A stretch of DNA of 64,000 nucleotides from Comamonadaceae bacterium (GTDB lineage: Bacteria; Pseudomonadota; Gammaproteobacteria; Burkholderiales; Burkholderiaceae_C): NCBI GenBank assembly GCA_947455465.1, contig CANGNS010000010.1, positions 1-64,000 on the forward strand, read 5' to 3'. This document shows positions 36,110-44,663 of this stretch, in pieces (position 1 is the stretch's first letter; every line of letters begins with the position of its first letter). The position numbers and the translations under genes are program-made. The notes beneath the pieces are model-generated. The model worked only from the letters and a program-made list of their open reading frames with translations. It did not search any database and was not told where the DNA came from.

Positions 36110-37531
36110 TTAAAGCTCGTCTTGAATCCAGTACCACTTGTACAGAAAGTGCTGCCCCAGCCTGCGAAACGGCGCCAACGCCTCCGAGCGAAACAGCTTG
36201 AAAAAGTTAGGGTACTCGAGTGGCGAGTTGTAAATCGGCAAATCGAAAACCGCTTGCCCCTGGTCTTTGCCCGCCACGCGCTGGGCAATCCGCTTGCCCG
36301 CCCACGTCGAAAATGATACGCCGTTTCCGCCATAGCCCAGCGCGTGCCACACCGTCTGCGTGGGGTCGGGGCGGGTCAGGCGCGGCATCATGTCGTGGCT
36401 GACGTCCACCCAGCCCCACCAGGAGTAGTCAATCGGTATGCCCGCCAGCGGCGGAAATTTACGCGCAATCGCGTCGGTGAGCAGCTTTAGGTGCACCCCG
36501 CGCTCGGCGTCGGCGCCGCTGATGGCGCTGCGGCTGCCCAGCTGCAGCCGGTTGTCGGGCAGCAAGCGGTAGTAAAAACGCAAGGTGCGCGTGTCGGTTA
36601 AAAAAGTTTGCGATTTGAAATTCGTGGCTTGGAGTTCGGCATCCGTCAAAGGCCGCGTCACCACCGAGTTGGACAAGATGGGCAGCAGCTTGTTTTTGAG
36701 CAGCGGCGTCATGCGCTGGCCGGTGTAGCCGCCGGTGCAGACCACTACGCGCTTGGCACGCACCACGCCGCCGGGCGTTTGCAAATGGTGCACGCCGTTA
36801 ATGGTTTGCCAGCTTTGCACCGGGCTGGCGGTGTGCACTTTGGCGCCCAGTGCGCGGGCTTTGCGCATCAGGCCAAAAGTGAATTTAAGCGGATGCACGC
36901 CCACGCCTTCGGGCTCCCACATGGCGGCGTGCGCGTCGCGCTCGTCGCAGTAGTTGGCGCGCAATTCTTCGGCGCTCAGCATGCGTGTGCCGTAGCCAAA
37001 GATGTCGCGGCGTACCCGCGTTTGTTCTTGCAAGTAGGCTACCTTGGATGCGCGGTGCGCCACGTACAAGTGCCCGCCGTCAAAAGCGTTGCAATCGATC
37101 TCTTGGGTGAGCGCTTTGAAGTTATCAAAGCCGGTGCGGATTTCGGTGTCCAGCTTTTTGGCTGTCTCCAAGCCCCAGCGTTCTATCCATTGCGAACGCG
37201 TCAGGCGTCCGCTGGCGTTTTGGCCCTGGCCGCCGCTGCGGCTGGAGCAGCCCCAGGCGGTTTGGTTGGCCTCCAAGACCACCGCGCCAATGCCATGGTC
37301 TTGCGCCAGGTACAGCGCTGTGGACATGCCGGTCGAGCCACCGCCGATGACCACTACGTCCACGTCCATGTCCTGCAACACGGGCCCGTCATCGGGCGGC
37401 GGCGTGCCCGCGCTGGCCACCCAGTAGGTGGGCGCATAGGCGCGGCCTGCGCCCGGTGTGGGCATGACCAAGGGGTCGTATTGGGGGTCGTAACGCGTGT
37501 CAGCGCCGGGGAGCGATTGCGCAGTGCTCAT
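36110..37531 (-). CDS. FAD-dependent oxidoreductase, DAO/PuuB-like
   Basis: 473 residues. The Rossmann motif VVVIGGGSTGMSTALYLAQ is at about 60-78, followed by GCSSRSGGQGQNASGRLT, typical of PuuB-like (gamma-glutamylputrescine oxidase) and related D-amino-acid/amine oxidases. The C-terminal YGGNGVSFSTWAGKRIAQ is the FAD-contact segment. It oxidises an amine or N-methyl compound; the exact substrate is not evident. In an operon with homocysteine methyltransferase and a SnoaL-like gene, facing a MocR regulator. Confidence 0.9.
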   Translation of the reverse strand: MSTAQSLPGADTRYDPQYDPLVMPTPGAGRAYAPTYWVASAGTPPPDDGPVLQDMDVDVVVIGGGSTGMSTALYLAQDHGIGAVVLEANQTAWGCSSRSGGQGQNASGRLTRSQWIERWGLETAKKLDTEIRTGFDNFKALTQEIDCNAFDGGHLYVAHRASKVAYLQEQTRVRRDIFGYGTRMLSAEELRANYCDERDAHAAMWEPEGVGVHPLKFTFGLMRKARALGAKVHTASPVQSWQTINGVHHLQTPGGVVRAKRVVVCTGGYTGQRMTPLLKNKLLPILSNSVVTRPLTDAELQATNFKSQTFLTDTRTLRFYYRLLPDNRLQLGSRSAISGADAERGVHLKLLTDAIARKFPPLAGIPIDYSWWGWVDVSHDMMPRLTRPDPTQTVWHALGYGGNGVSFSTWAGKRIAQRVAGKDQGQAVFDLPIYNSPLEYPNFFKLFRSEALAPFRRLGQHFLYKWYWIQDEL

Positions 37532-37549
37532 GACAGGGTGCTCGGGTTT

Positions 37550-37945
37550 TCAGGCTGCAGGGGGAAGATTGGGGCGGGCTTTGCGAAAAGCGTTTTTGAC
37601 CGCAATTTTGCCGTTCTTGAAGGTAAATATATCCACGCCATCGGTCTCGACGCGGCTGCCATCGGCCGCCGTGCCGGTGTAAGTCCATTGCGATACGCCA
37701 AAGTCGCCTTGCACAAAATGCACGCCGTTGCGCCACTGGGCGTCGGGCAAAGTGGCCCAGGCACCGGCAAAGGCTTTGCGCACTGCTTCGGGGCCCACGT
37801 GGCGGGCGCCACAGGCGTCGGGGCCGCCAGCGGTCATGAATACGCAGTCGTCAGACATAAAGCTCATCAAGGCGTCCAGGTCATGGCGGTTCCAGGCGGC
37901 GCTAAAGGCTTCCAGGGTGGCGGTGGTAACAGGTGCGTGGCTCAA
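37550..37945 (-). CDS. SnoaL-like (NTF2-fold) protein
   Basis: 131 residues, NTF2-like cone fold: EAFSAAWNRHDLDALMSFMSDDCVF, FVQGDFGVSQWTYTGTAADG, and the C-terminal VDIFTFKNGKIAVKNAFRK. Many such proteins are polyketide-type cyclases or small-molecule hydrolases; function here is unknown. TTG 37945 is chosen because GGAGA is well placed before it and the family N-terminus begins there; no ATG fits as well. It is the first gene of the four-gene operon. Confidence 0.8.
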   Translation of the reverse strand: MSHAPVTTATLEAFSAAWNRHDLDALMSFMSDDCVFMTAGGPDACGARHVGPEAVRKAFAGAWATLPDAQWRNGVHFVQGDFGVSQWTYTGTAADGSRVETDGVDIFTFKNGKIAVKNAFRKARPNLPPAA

Positions 37946-38088
37946 AGGGACGTCTCCAGGAAAAGGGTTGCGGTAGGGCGCAGGATAAAGAGCTTGGCAC
38001 CCCCGCGCTAGAGCCAGATACGCGGATTCGGCCAAGCCAGCCCGCCAGCGCCTCGCCGATCTGGCCCTTTTCTATACTGTCTGGCACC

Positions 38089-39660
38089 ATGACACAGCGC
38101 CAACGCACCAAAGACGCCCAATGGGAAAGTCTTTTTACCCTGCCTGACAAGCCCGCCTTGCCACTGCAGCAACGCCTGCGCTTGTCGGTGGTGCAGGCTA
38201 TTTTGGACGGCCGCTTGCCCGTGGGTGCGCTTTTGCCATCCTCGCGCGAACTGGCCCAGGTGCTGGGCCTGAGCCGCAACACCGTTACGGCGGCGTATGC
38301 CCATTTGATGGACGACGGCTTTATCGAGTCGCGCCCGCGCAGCGGCGTGTTTGTGAGCAACCATGCCCAGGTTGCCGCATCCAAGCCCGCAGGCCCTGGC
38401 AGCGCCAAGCTGGCCACAGCGGCAGCGGAGTTGCCCGCCACCGGCGCCGGCGTGCAGCCCGACTGGTCGGGCCGCGTGCTGCGCTCACTGTCCGACCAGC
38501 GCACCCTGGCCAAACCGGACCAGTGGCGCCGCTATACCTACCCCTTTGTGTATGGCACCTACGACCCGCAGCTGTTTCCGTCCGAAGCGTTTCGGGAATG
38601 CTGCGTACACAGCCTGGCGCGCGCGCACCTGCCGCACTGGACGCCCGACTTCGAGCTCAGCGACGTGCCCGAGCTCGTTGAGCAAATCCGCCTGCGCCTC
38701 TTGCCCAAGCGCGGCGTGTTTGCCTTGCCCGAAGAGATATTGATTACCGTTGGCGCGCAGCACGCCTATTACCTGCTGGCCGAAGGCTTGTTTGATGAAA
38801 ACCAACGCGTGGGCCTGGAAGAGCCCGGCCACCCGCATGCACGCAACAGCTTTGCGCTGCGCCATCCGCAATGCCTGCCCTTGGCGGTGGACGAGCAAGG
38901 CCTCAGGGTAGACCGCTTGCCCGCGCTGGACTATGTGTTTGTGACGCCCTCCCACCAAAGCCCGACCACCGGCACACTCAGCATGGAGCGGCGCCGCTTG
39001 CTGCTACAAAAAGCCCAGGAAAAAGACTTTGTGGTCATCGAGGACGACTACGAGGCCGAAAACCTCTACGAAGGCGAACCCATGCCCGCGCTCAAAAGCC
39101 TGGACAAAGTGGGCCGCGTGATTTACGTGGGCTCGGTGTCCAAAAGCCTGTCGCCCTCCTTGCGCCTGGGTTATATCGTTGCGCCGCGTGCCTTGATCGC
39201 CGAGCTGCGCGGTCTGCGCCACGCCATGGTGCGCCACCCCAGCGCGTTCTTGCAGCACACCTTTGCGCTGTTTTTATCGCTAGGCCACCATGACGCCCAT
39301 GCCCGGCGCGTTAACCAGGCTATGCAAGAGCGCATGGCCTTGGTGGCCCGCGCGCTCAAACAGTATTTGCCAGACTTTCAGTTCACGCTGCCATCGGGCG
39401 GCGCCTCGGTGTGGGTGCGCGCACCGGCCTGGGTGGACTCTTCGGAGCTGGCGCTCATGGCACGCAAGCACGGCGTGCTGATCGAGGCGGGCGATGTGTT
39501 TTTCATGCACCCGCCCTACCCTTGCCCCTACTTTCGGCTGCGCCTGTCGTCCATCGCGGCCGAGCAAATCGCGCCGGGCATCAAAGCCCTGGGCGCCGCG
39601 GTGGATGAATTGGCCCTCGCGCGTGGCGCTCCCAAACGGGTGGTGTTGCGGGTGGCCTAG
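38089..39660 (+). CDS. MocR-type regulator (GntR HTH fused to PLP aminotransferase fold)
   Basis: 523 residues. A GntR helix-turn-helix (LPLQQRLRLSVVQAILDGRL, LPSSRELAQVLGLSRNTVTAAYAHLMDDGF) is joined by a linker to a class I aminotransferase-like domain with the PLP-lysine motif YVGSVSKSLSPSLRLGY and FVTPSHQSPTTGTLS. MocR proteins sense PLP or amino compounds and usually control a divergent gene. Here the divergent gene is the SnoaL-oxidase-methyltransferase operon, 143 bases away. ATG 38089 is used; the longer frame to 37933 crosses the divergent promoter. Confidence 0.95.
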   Translation: MTQRQRTKDAQWESLFTLPDKPALPLQQRLRLSVVQAILDGRLPVGALLPSSRELAQVLGLSRNTVTAAYAHLMDDGFIESRPRSGVFVSNHAQVAASKPAGPGSAKLATAAAELPATGAGVQPDWSGRVLRSLSDQRTLAKPDQWRRYTYPFVYGTYDPQLFPSEAFRECCVHSLARAHLPHWTPDFELSDVPELVEQIRLRLLPKRGVFALPEEILITVGAQHAYYLLAEGLFDENQRVGLEEPGHPHARNSFALRHPQCLPLAVDEQGLRVDRLPALDYVFVTPSHQSPTTGTLSMERRRLLLQKAQEKDFVVIEDDYEAENLYEGEPMPALKSLDKVGRVIYVGSVSKSLSPSLRLGYIVAPRALIAELRGLRHAMVRHPSAFLQHTFALFLSLGHHDAHARRVNQAMQERMALVARALKQYLPDFQFTLPSGGASVWVRAPAWVDSSELALMARKHGVLIEAGDVFFMHPPYPCPYFRLRLSSIAAEQIAPGIKALGAAVDELALARGAPKRVVLRVA

Positions 39661-39683
39661 CTTTAACCTTAGGAATCACCTCT

Positions 39684-40121
39684 ATGCCCATACGTCGCCT
39701 CGTGCTTGCCGTCAGCTTGTTTGCCAGCACGCTCGTTTTTGCCGGAGACACCAGCCCATCCAATCCGCGTGATACCGAGCTTGAAAAAGCCAAAGCGGCC
39801 ATTACCCGCAAAGACTGGGCCGCAGCCCAAGCCGTTCTGGAGCCCTACACGGCTACCAACCCGCGCAGCGCCGACGGCTTTAACCTATTGGGTTACAGCC
39901 TGCGTAACCAGAAAAAATACGATGAATCACTGGTCGCTTACAAGCAAGCACTCACGCTAGACCCCAAACACCGGGGCGCGCACGAGTACATCGGCATAGC
40001 CTATATTCAAATGGGGCAGTTGGATAAGGCCAAGGAGCATCTTGCAAGTCTGGACAAAATTTGCCCCTACTCGTGCGAGGAATACCGCGACCTGAAAAAA
40101 GCGATTGCCGAGGCTAAATAA
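39684..40121 (+). CDS. Periplasmic TPR-repeat protein
   Basis: 145 residues with a signal peptide (MPIRRLVLAVSLFASTLVFAGD) and two to three tetratricopeptide repeats (AKAAITRKDWAAAQAVLEPY, GYSLRNQKKYDESLVAYKQAL, YIGIAYIQMGQLDKAKEHL). Contains a Cys pair (ICPYSCEEY) near the C-terminus that could form a disulfide. Likely a periplasmic scaffold. It follows the MocR gene by 23 bases. Confidence 0.85.
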   Translation: MPIRRLVLAVSLFASTLVFAGDTSPSNPRDTELEKAKAAITRKDWAAAQAVLEPYTATNPRSADGFNLLGYSLRNQKKYDESLVAYKQALTLDPKHRGAHEYIGIAYIQMGQLDKAKEHLASLDKICPYSCEEYRDLKKAIAEAK

Positions 40122-40143
40122 GTCGTCCCTGAGCGCCGATTGC

Positions 40144-40542
40144 TCACAACGCTTGTTTGAACTGCACCACATTGCCCTCCGGGTCGCAGCCGTCCAGTAC
40201 GGTGTGGCCGCGAATCGTCCAGGCCGCATCCGCGGGCTTGAGCCAGCCGCCAGTCGCCTCGACGGCCAGGCGCACGGCTTGTAAATCCGGCACTACAAAG
40301 CTTGGTTTCATTGCGCTTTCCTCGCGCAACAACGGAGGCTTGGCAATCTGTATTTCCCGTGCAATTTTGGCCGGGATGGCATGCACCACGACATCGTAGC
40401 CATTGCCACGCAGCAACTGGTGGCTGCGCGCACTTTCTAGCACCTCCAGGCCCAGTGTGCGCACATAAAACGCGCTGAGCTTCTTCACGCTTTTGGCAAA
40501 GACAACCAAACCGGCTTGTCCATGCGGGGGCGATTTATCCAT
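40144..40542 (-). CDS. VOC-family (glyoxalase/bleomycin-resistance) protein
   Basis: 132 residues with the two beta-alpha-beta-beta-beta modules of the VOC fold: LVVFAKSVKKLSAFYVRTLGLEVLE and the second module ending VLDGCDPEGNVVQFKQAL. Metal ligands of glyoxalase I are not all present (the first module lacks the usual His), so it is a member of the broad superfamily rather than a defined enzyme. It is convergent with the TPR gene (22-base gap). Confidence 0.85.
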   Translation of the reverse strand: MDKSPPHGQAGLVVFAKSVKKLSAFYVRTLGLEVLESARSHQLLRGNGYDVVVHAIPAKIAREIQIAKPPLLREESAMKPSFVVPDLQAVRLAVEATGGWLKPADAAWTIRGHTVLDGCDPEGNVVQFKQAL

Positions 40543-40594
40543 AGATCGTTTTACTGCGCGCTAGCTTGTCTTACCGATCGCAAGGCGCAGGGCA

Positions 40595-41575
40595 TCAAGC
40601 CTGGCGCCCTTTAATGCTATCGGCCAACACACACAAAATCTCAAACATCATGGTCGCGCCCACCAGTGCGGTGTTGCCGCTGGGGTCAAACGGTGGCGAG
40701 ACCTCGACCACGTCGCCGCCTACCAAATTCAGTCCGCGCAGGCCGCGTACCACTTGCTGCGCTTCCAGCGTGGTCATACCGCCGATCTCAGGGGTGCCGG
40801 TGCCGGGGGCATAGACAGGGTCTAGCGCATCCACGTCAAAGCTGACGTAGGTGGCGCCGGTACCCACCACGCGTCGGGCTTCAGCGATGGTGGCTTCTAC
40901 GCCCAGGGCGTTGAACTCGTCGATGTCGATCACGCGGATGCCTTGCTCCTTGCCCCAGGTGTCTTCCGCATCGCTGTACAGCGCGCCACGGATGCCTATT
41001 TGCACCGTGCGCTTGGGGTCCAGAAGGCCTTCTTCAATGGCGCGTCGAAACGGCGTGCCGTGTGTGTACTTGAAGCCGCCGAAGTAACCGTCCCAGGTGT
41101 CGGTGTGCGCGTCAAAGTGCACCATGCCCAAGGGGCCGGTTTGCTTAACCAACGCGCGCATGACTGGCAGCGACACCAGATGGTCGCCGCCAATGGACAG
41201 GGGTGCGATGCCCGCGCCGCAGACGCCGTCAAAAAAGGTTTCGATGCGCGCTAGCGAATCCATCAGGTCTACTGGGTTGACGGGGGTGTCGCCCAGGTCC
41301 GCGCAGTTGCACAGGCCAAAGGGGCCGATGCCGCTGGCGCGGTTGACGTTGCGGATCATGGTGGAGATGTCGCGCACCTGGCGCGGGCCGTGGCGCGCAC
41401 CAGGGCGGTTGGTGGTGCCACCGTCCCACGGGATGCCGACCAGGCCGATGTCTACGTCGGCATATTCCGGATCATTTTTTTGTACAAAAGGCAGGCGCAT
41501 CAGCGTGGCCATGCCGGCGTAGCGTGGCATCACCGAGCCGGTGATGGGTTTGAAAAATTCGCGTGGCGTGCTCAC
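40595..41575 (-). CDS. Ureohydrolase (guanidinopropionase/guanidinobutyrase-like)
   Basis: 326 residues with all the Mn-binding motifs of arginase/agmatinase: GGDHLVSLPV, HFDAHTDTWDG and SFDVDALDPVYAPGTG. The wording GIPWDGGTTNRPGARHGPRQVRD and EVSPPFDPSGNTALVGATMMFE is closest to Pseudomonas GpuA/GbuA, which hydrolyse 3-guanidinopropionate or 4-guanidinobutyrate to urea and amino acid, rather than agmatinase. Its start overlaps the permease gene stop by four bases, so it is the last gene of the ABC-transporter operon under NtrC/sigma54-like control. Confidence 0.92.
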   Translation of the reverse strand: MSTPREFFKPITGSVMPRYAGMATLMRLPFVQKNDPEYADVDIGLVGIPWDGGTTNRPGARHGPRQVRDISTMIRNVNRASGIGPFGLCNCADLGDTPVNPVDLMDSLARIETFFDGVCGAGIAPLSIGGDHLVSLPVMRALVKQTGPLGMVHFDAHTDTWDGYFGGFKYTHGTPFRRAIEEGLLDPKRTVQIGIRGALYSDAEDTWGKEQGIRVIDIDEFNALGVEATIAEARRVVGTGATYVSFDVDALDPVYAPGTGTPEIGGMTTLEAQQVVRGLRGLNLVGGDVVEVSPPFDPSGNTALVGATMMFEILCVLADSIKGRQA

Positions 41576-42390
41576 ATCTTGCCCCTCCAGGGTACGACTT
41601 TATTTTCCACCCAGCGCATCAGCAGATCGAAGGCAAAAGCCACCGATCCGATCACGATGATGCCCATCACCACAATGTCGGTGCGCAGGAAGTTGGACGC
41701 ATTTAACACCATCTGGCCCAAGCCCACATTGGCCGCCACCATTTCGGCGGCCACCAGCGTGCTCCAGCCAAAGCCGATGGAAATGCGCATGCCCACCAAA
41801 ATCTCGGGCATGGCGGCGGGCAGCACCACATGCCAAATGACCTGGCTGTAGCTCGCGCCCATGGAGTAGGCCGCGTTCATTTGCTCTTGCGAAGCGCTGC
41901 GCATGCCCGAGCGCGCCGCCATGGCCAGCGGCGCAAAGCAGCTAAGGTAAATCAGCAGCACTTTGGGAAACTCATCAATGCCAAACCAAATAATGATCAG
42001 CGGCAAATACGCCAGCGGCGGCAATGGGCGCAAGAGCTCGATAGGCGGGTCAAAAATACCGCGCCAAAAGCGCGACATGCCCATGGCGATACCTATCGGA
42101 ATCGCCGTCACACAGCCCAGCAAAAACGCGGCGAACACCCGCAGCATGCTGGCCGTGAAGTGCGCCCACAGCGGTTTGTCATTGGCGATGCCGGTGATGT
42201 ATTCGTAGAACTGCTGGTAAGTCGCTTGTGGCGAGGGCAGAAAAATGGGCTTGATCCAGCCCATGTTGGTGACGATGAACCAGGCAGCCACCATGACCAC
42301 AATGGTGACTGTGGTGATGAAAGCGCTGGAGCCTTCGCCTGGAATTTTGAAGGCGCTGGTTTTGAGTGGGGTAGCTGGGCTCTTAGACAT
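41572..42390 (-). CDS. ABC transporter permease, TauC/SsuC family
   Basis: 272 residues with about six membrane segments. It carries the EAA-type cytoplasmic loop ([25 protein letters not shown] region, about 190-210) for the ATPase, and the N-terminal [18 protein letters not shown] of nitrate/sulfonate/taurine-type permeases. ATG 42390 is the family start and overlaps the ATPase gene by eight bases. The substrate is set by the binding protein and is probably the compound cleaved by the linked ureohydrolase. Confidence 0.93.
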   Translation of the reverse strand: MSKSPATPLKTSAFKIPGEGSSAFITTVTIVVMVAAWFIVTNMGWIKPIFLPSPQATYQQFYEYITGIANDKPLWAHFTASMLRVFAAFLLGCVTAIPIGIAMGMSRFWRGIFDPPIELLRPLPPLAYLPLIIIWFGIDEFPKVLLIYLSCFAPLAMAARSGMRSASQEQMNAAYSMGASYSQVIWHVVLPAAMPEILVGMRISIGFGWSTLVAAEMVAANVGLGQMVLNASNFLRTDIVVMGIIVIGSVAFAFDLLMRWVENKVVPWRGKM

Positions 42391-43171
42391 GGGCAGCCTC
42401 GCGTTGGTGAATGATGGACAGCACTTCTTCGCGCATGCGGATGAACTCGGGCTCGGACTTGACCTTGCGCGCATCGCCGTGGTCCAAAAACTGGCGCGAG
42501 AAAGGCACATCGTCATAGGTGTGCGTGATACGGCCGGGGCTGGGGCTCATCACGATCAGCCGGGTGGCTAAAAACAAGGCCTCTTCCACCGAGTGGGTGA
42601 TGAAGAAAACCATTTTGTTGGAGGCTGCCCAGGCGTGCAGCAATATCTCTTGCACCGTCTCCCGGGTAAAGGCATCGAGTGCGCCCATGGGCTCGTCCAT
42701 GAGCAGCACTTTGGGGTCGCTGGCCAGGGCGCGGGCAATGCCTACGCGCTGCTGCATGCCGCCCGAGAGCTCGTAGACAGCGCGGTCCGCGTACTTCTCC
42801 AAGCCGACAAGCGCCAGTTTTTCCTGGCCAATGCGCCGCCGCTCGGCCGTCCCCACACCGCGCATGCGCAGGCCCAGGCAGACGTTGTCGATCACCGACA
42901 GCCAGGGCATGAGCGCATGCTTTTGGAACACCACGCCCCGGTCGGCGCCCGGGCCTTCTACATGCTCGCCGTTGAGCAGCACCTCACCGCTGGAGGGCGG
43001 CAAAAAGCCGGCGATACAGTTGAGCAGCGTGGTCTTGCCACAGCCCGAGGCGCCTAGCGCGACCACAAAGTCGCCGCCTTTCATTTCCAGGTTGACGGGC
43101 GCCAGCGCTTGCAGCGTGCCACCTTTGACGGCGTAGTTCACCGTGAGATCTTTGATTTGCAATGTAGGCAT
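42383..43171 (-). CDS. ABC transporter ATP-binding protein, TauB/SsuB family
   Basis: 262 residues with Walker [13 protein letters not shown]-loop [13 protein letters not shown], signature [16 protein letters not shown], Walker [14 protein letters not shown] and the switch His in [17 protein letters not shown]. It energises import by the TauC-like permease. ATG 43171 begins [14 protein letters not shown] hairpin with T run separates it from the binding-protein gene upstream. Confidence 0.95.
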   Translation of the reverse strand: MPTLQIKDLTVNYAVKGGTLQALAPVNLEMKGGDFVVALGASGCGKTTLLNCIAGFLPPSSGEVLLNGEHVEGPGADRGVVFQKHALMPWLSVIDNVCLGLRMRGVGTAERRRIGQEKLALVGLEKYADRAVYELSGGMQQRVGIARALASDPKVLLMDEPMGALDAFTRETVQEILLHAWAASNKMVFFITHSVEEALFLATRLIVMSPSPGRITHTYDDVPFSRQFLDHGDARKVKSEPEFIRMREEVLSIIHQREAAHV

Positions 43172-43196
43172 ACAGGTTCGCAACAGTCCGACGTTC

Positions 43197-43230
43197 AAGA
43201 AAAAAGGGGCGAACTTTCTGCAAGTTGCCC
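43197..43230 (-). terminator. Intercistronic attenuator after the binding-protein gene
   Basis: On the minus strand GGGGCAACTT-GCAGA-AAGTTCGCCCC (one bulge) is followed by TTTTTCTTG, between the binding-protein stop (43288) and the ATPase start (43171). It would reduce downstream expression so that the binding protein is made in excess. Confidence 0.7.
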
Positions 43231-43287
43231 CTCTGCTGGCATGCAGACCAGAGCAGGGGCCTTGGCCCGAGCCCTGGCTGGTGCGGA

Positions 43288-44307
43288 TTATTTCAGCGCG
43301 TCACGCAGGTAGCTGCTGTCCACGAAAACGCTGTAGTCAGGCTTGACTTCCTGGATGCGGCCGATCTCTTTCCACAGCTTGGCGCTGTTTTCCAGCGTTT
43401 TGGCAGCGCCGCCGGCAGCACCGCCACCCAACCAGGCGTTGGACAGTTGTGCAGCGGTGTCAGGGAATACAAAAGCGGCCATGGCATCGGGCACGTCTTT
43501 TTCGTCGGCTTTGGTCCACTTGGCAATGGCCTTGACCTGGGGCGAGCCCACGGCCCACTTGGCGGGATTGGCGCGGTAGTCCGCGTCGGCCTTGGTAATG
43601 GCTTTGATCAAAGCCACGACAAAGTCGCGGTGTTGGGCGGCCCACTTGGCGTCGACGACCAGGCCGTCAAACGTGGGGTAGCCTTTTTTGCCGATGTCGC
43701 CAGAGGTGGCAATAGCCTTGCCGTTGCGCTTGATTTTGGAGAGCACCGGGTCCCAGATGAAGGAGGCGTCGATATCACCGCGTTCCCAGGCCGCAGCAAT
43801 CGCTGGTGGGGGCAGGTTCATGACGTTGACGCTCTTGGCGTCCACGCCTTCCAGGCGCATACCGACCATCAAAGAATAGTGGGCGGTGGAGGCAAACGGC
43901 GTTCCGACCTTTTTGCCAACCAGATCTTTCCAGCTGTTGATACCCGAGCCATTGCGGGCCACCAATTGGTCCGAAGCGGCAATGTCATCCAAGATGTAAA
44001 CCAAGCGCAGGTCCTGGCCTTGGCTGGTGGCGGTGGCCAAGGGGCTGGAGCCCACTTCGCCGATTTGCACGTCGCCAGAGCTCATGGCTTTGATCACTTC
44101 ACCGCCGCCGCCAAACATGCGCCAATTGATTTTGTAGCCGGTCGCTTTTTCCAGCTCCGAGTCCATCAGAATCCGCAGCGGAAGCTGCATGTCTTGGTGG
44201 GCAAAGGTCACTTCCTTCTTGGCTTGGGCAAACGCGCCGGTCAGACCAGTAGCGAGCACCACGCCGAGCAAGGTCTTGGCAAGTACGGGGAGAAACGTCT
44301 TTTTCAT
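43288..44307 (-). CDS. ABC transporter periplasmic substrate-binding protein, TauA-like
   Basis: 339 residues: signal peptide ([20 protein letters not shown]), then the TauA/SsuA-type fold with [55 protein letters not shown] and [19 protein letters not shown]. It closely follows E. coli TauA wording, but coupling to a guanidino-acid hydrolase and an NtrC site suggests a nitrogen compound, for example guanidinopropionate, guanidinobutyrate or a relative, rather than taurine. ATG 44307 starts the signal peptide. Confidence 0.92.
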   Translation of the reverse strand: MKKTFLPVLAKTLLGVVLATGLTGAFAQAKKEVTFAHQDMQLPLRILMDSELEKATGYKINWRMFGGGGEVIKAMSSGDVQIGEVGSSPLATATSQGQDLRLVYILDDIAASDQLVARNGSGINSWKDLVGKKVGTPFASTAHYSLMVGMRLEGVDAKSVNVMNLPPPAIAAAWERGDIDASFIWDPVLSKIKRNGKAIATSGDIGKKGYPTFDGLVVDAKWAAQHRDFVVALIKAITKADADYRANPAKWAVGSPQVKAIAKWTKADEKDVPDAMAAFVFPDTAAQLSNAWLGGGAAGGAAKTLENSAKLWKEIGRIQEVKPDYSVFVDSSYLRDALK

Positions 44308-44430
44308 GGGTTTACCTTTCGTGAACAAAAAAACAGAAGAAGCCAAGCCATGCTACGCCTCTCCACACAACTGCAGCGCATGAGCTTATGAGTTTGGCGC
44401 CAGCGCCTGGGTGCGTGTAGAGCCAGATGC

Positions 44431-44448
44431 ATGCCTTTATAGTGCCAG
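44431..44448 (-). promoter_or_regulatory. Sigma54-type promoter of the ABC-ureohydrolase operon
   Basis: On the minus strand CTGGCACTATAAAGGCAT keeps TGGCAC at -24 and the exact GG-N10-GC spacing; the -12 box is imperfect (AGGCA for TTGCA). It faces the TauA-like gene with a leader of roughly 110 bases. Confidence 0.6.
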
Positions 44449-44464
44449 TTGCCCCCGCCCACTT

Positions 44465-44479
44465 GCACCAGTTCGGTGC
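44465..44479. promoter_or_regulatory. NtrC-type binding site
   Basis: GCACCAGTTCGGTGC matches the 5-5-5 NtrC consensus GCACC-N5-GGTGC in both arms. It lies upstream of the sigma54-type element. A weaker half-palindrome (44488-44502, GGTGC arm only) is centred 23 bases further upstream. Confidence 0.7.
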
Positions 44480-44663
44480 TGCTAAAAAGTACAAAATGGT
44501 GCGTCTTTCGCTGGAGAGTGGCCCGGCCAGCGGCCTAGACATGGCCCCACGGTCCGGCTCCTCCAAGGGGCGCTGTTGCGGCCGGGCGCGGGTTTATCCC
44601 TAGACGGGTTTTTGTACATTGGAGCGGTGTGGCTGGCCCCTGCCGCCCCTTTAAAGGTTTTTG

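Larger units (their letters stand above)
44308..44663. other. Divergent control region between the ABC operon and the SulP gene
   Basis: 356 bases with no gene. It contains an NtrC-type box, a second partial box, a sigma54-type -24/-12 element for the leftward operon (all listed separately), and GC-rich inverted repeats at 44520-44600 nearer the SulP start. I looked for ykkC-type guanidine riboswitch motifs and did not find them. Confidence 0.65.

Noticed and set aside
36608-38011. 467-codon open frame antisense to the FAD oxidoreductase and SnoaL genes
   Set aside because: Crosses two real genes and their promoter; product is His/Ala/Gly-rich without motifs.
44308-44663. Guanidine (ykkC) riboswitch before the transporter-ureohydrolase operon
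   Set aside because: Searched both strands for the conserved CUAGGGUUCCG, CUGGUCCGAGAGA and ACGG motifs; a CTAGGGATAAACCC piece occurs near 44595 on the minus strand but the others do not.
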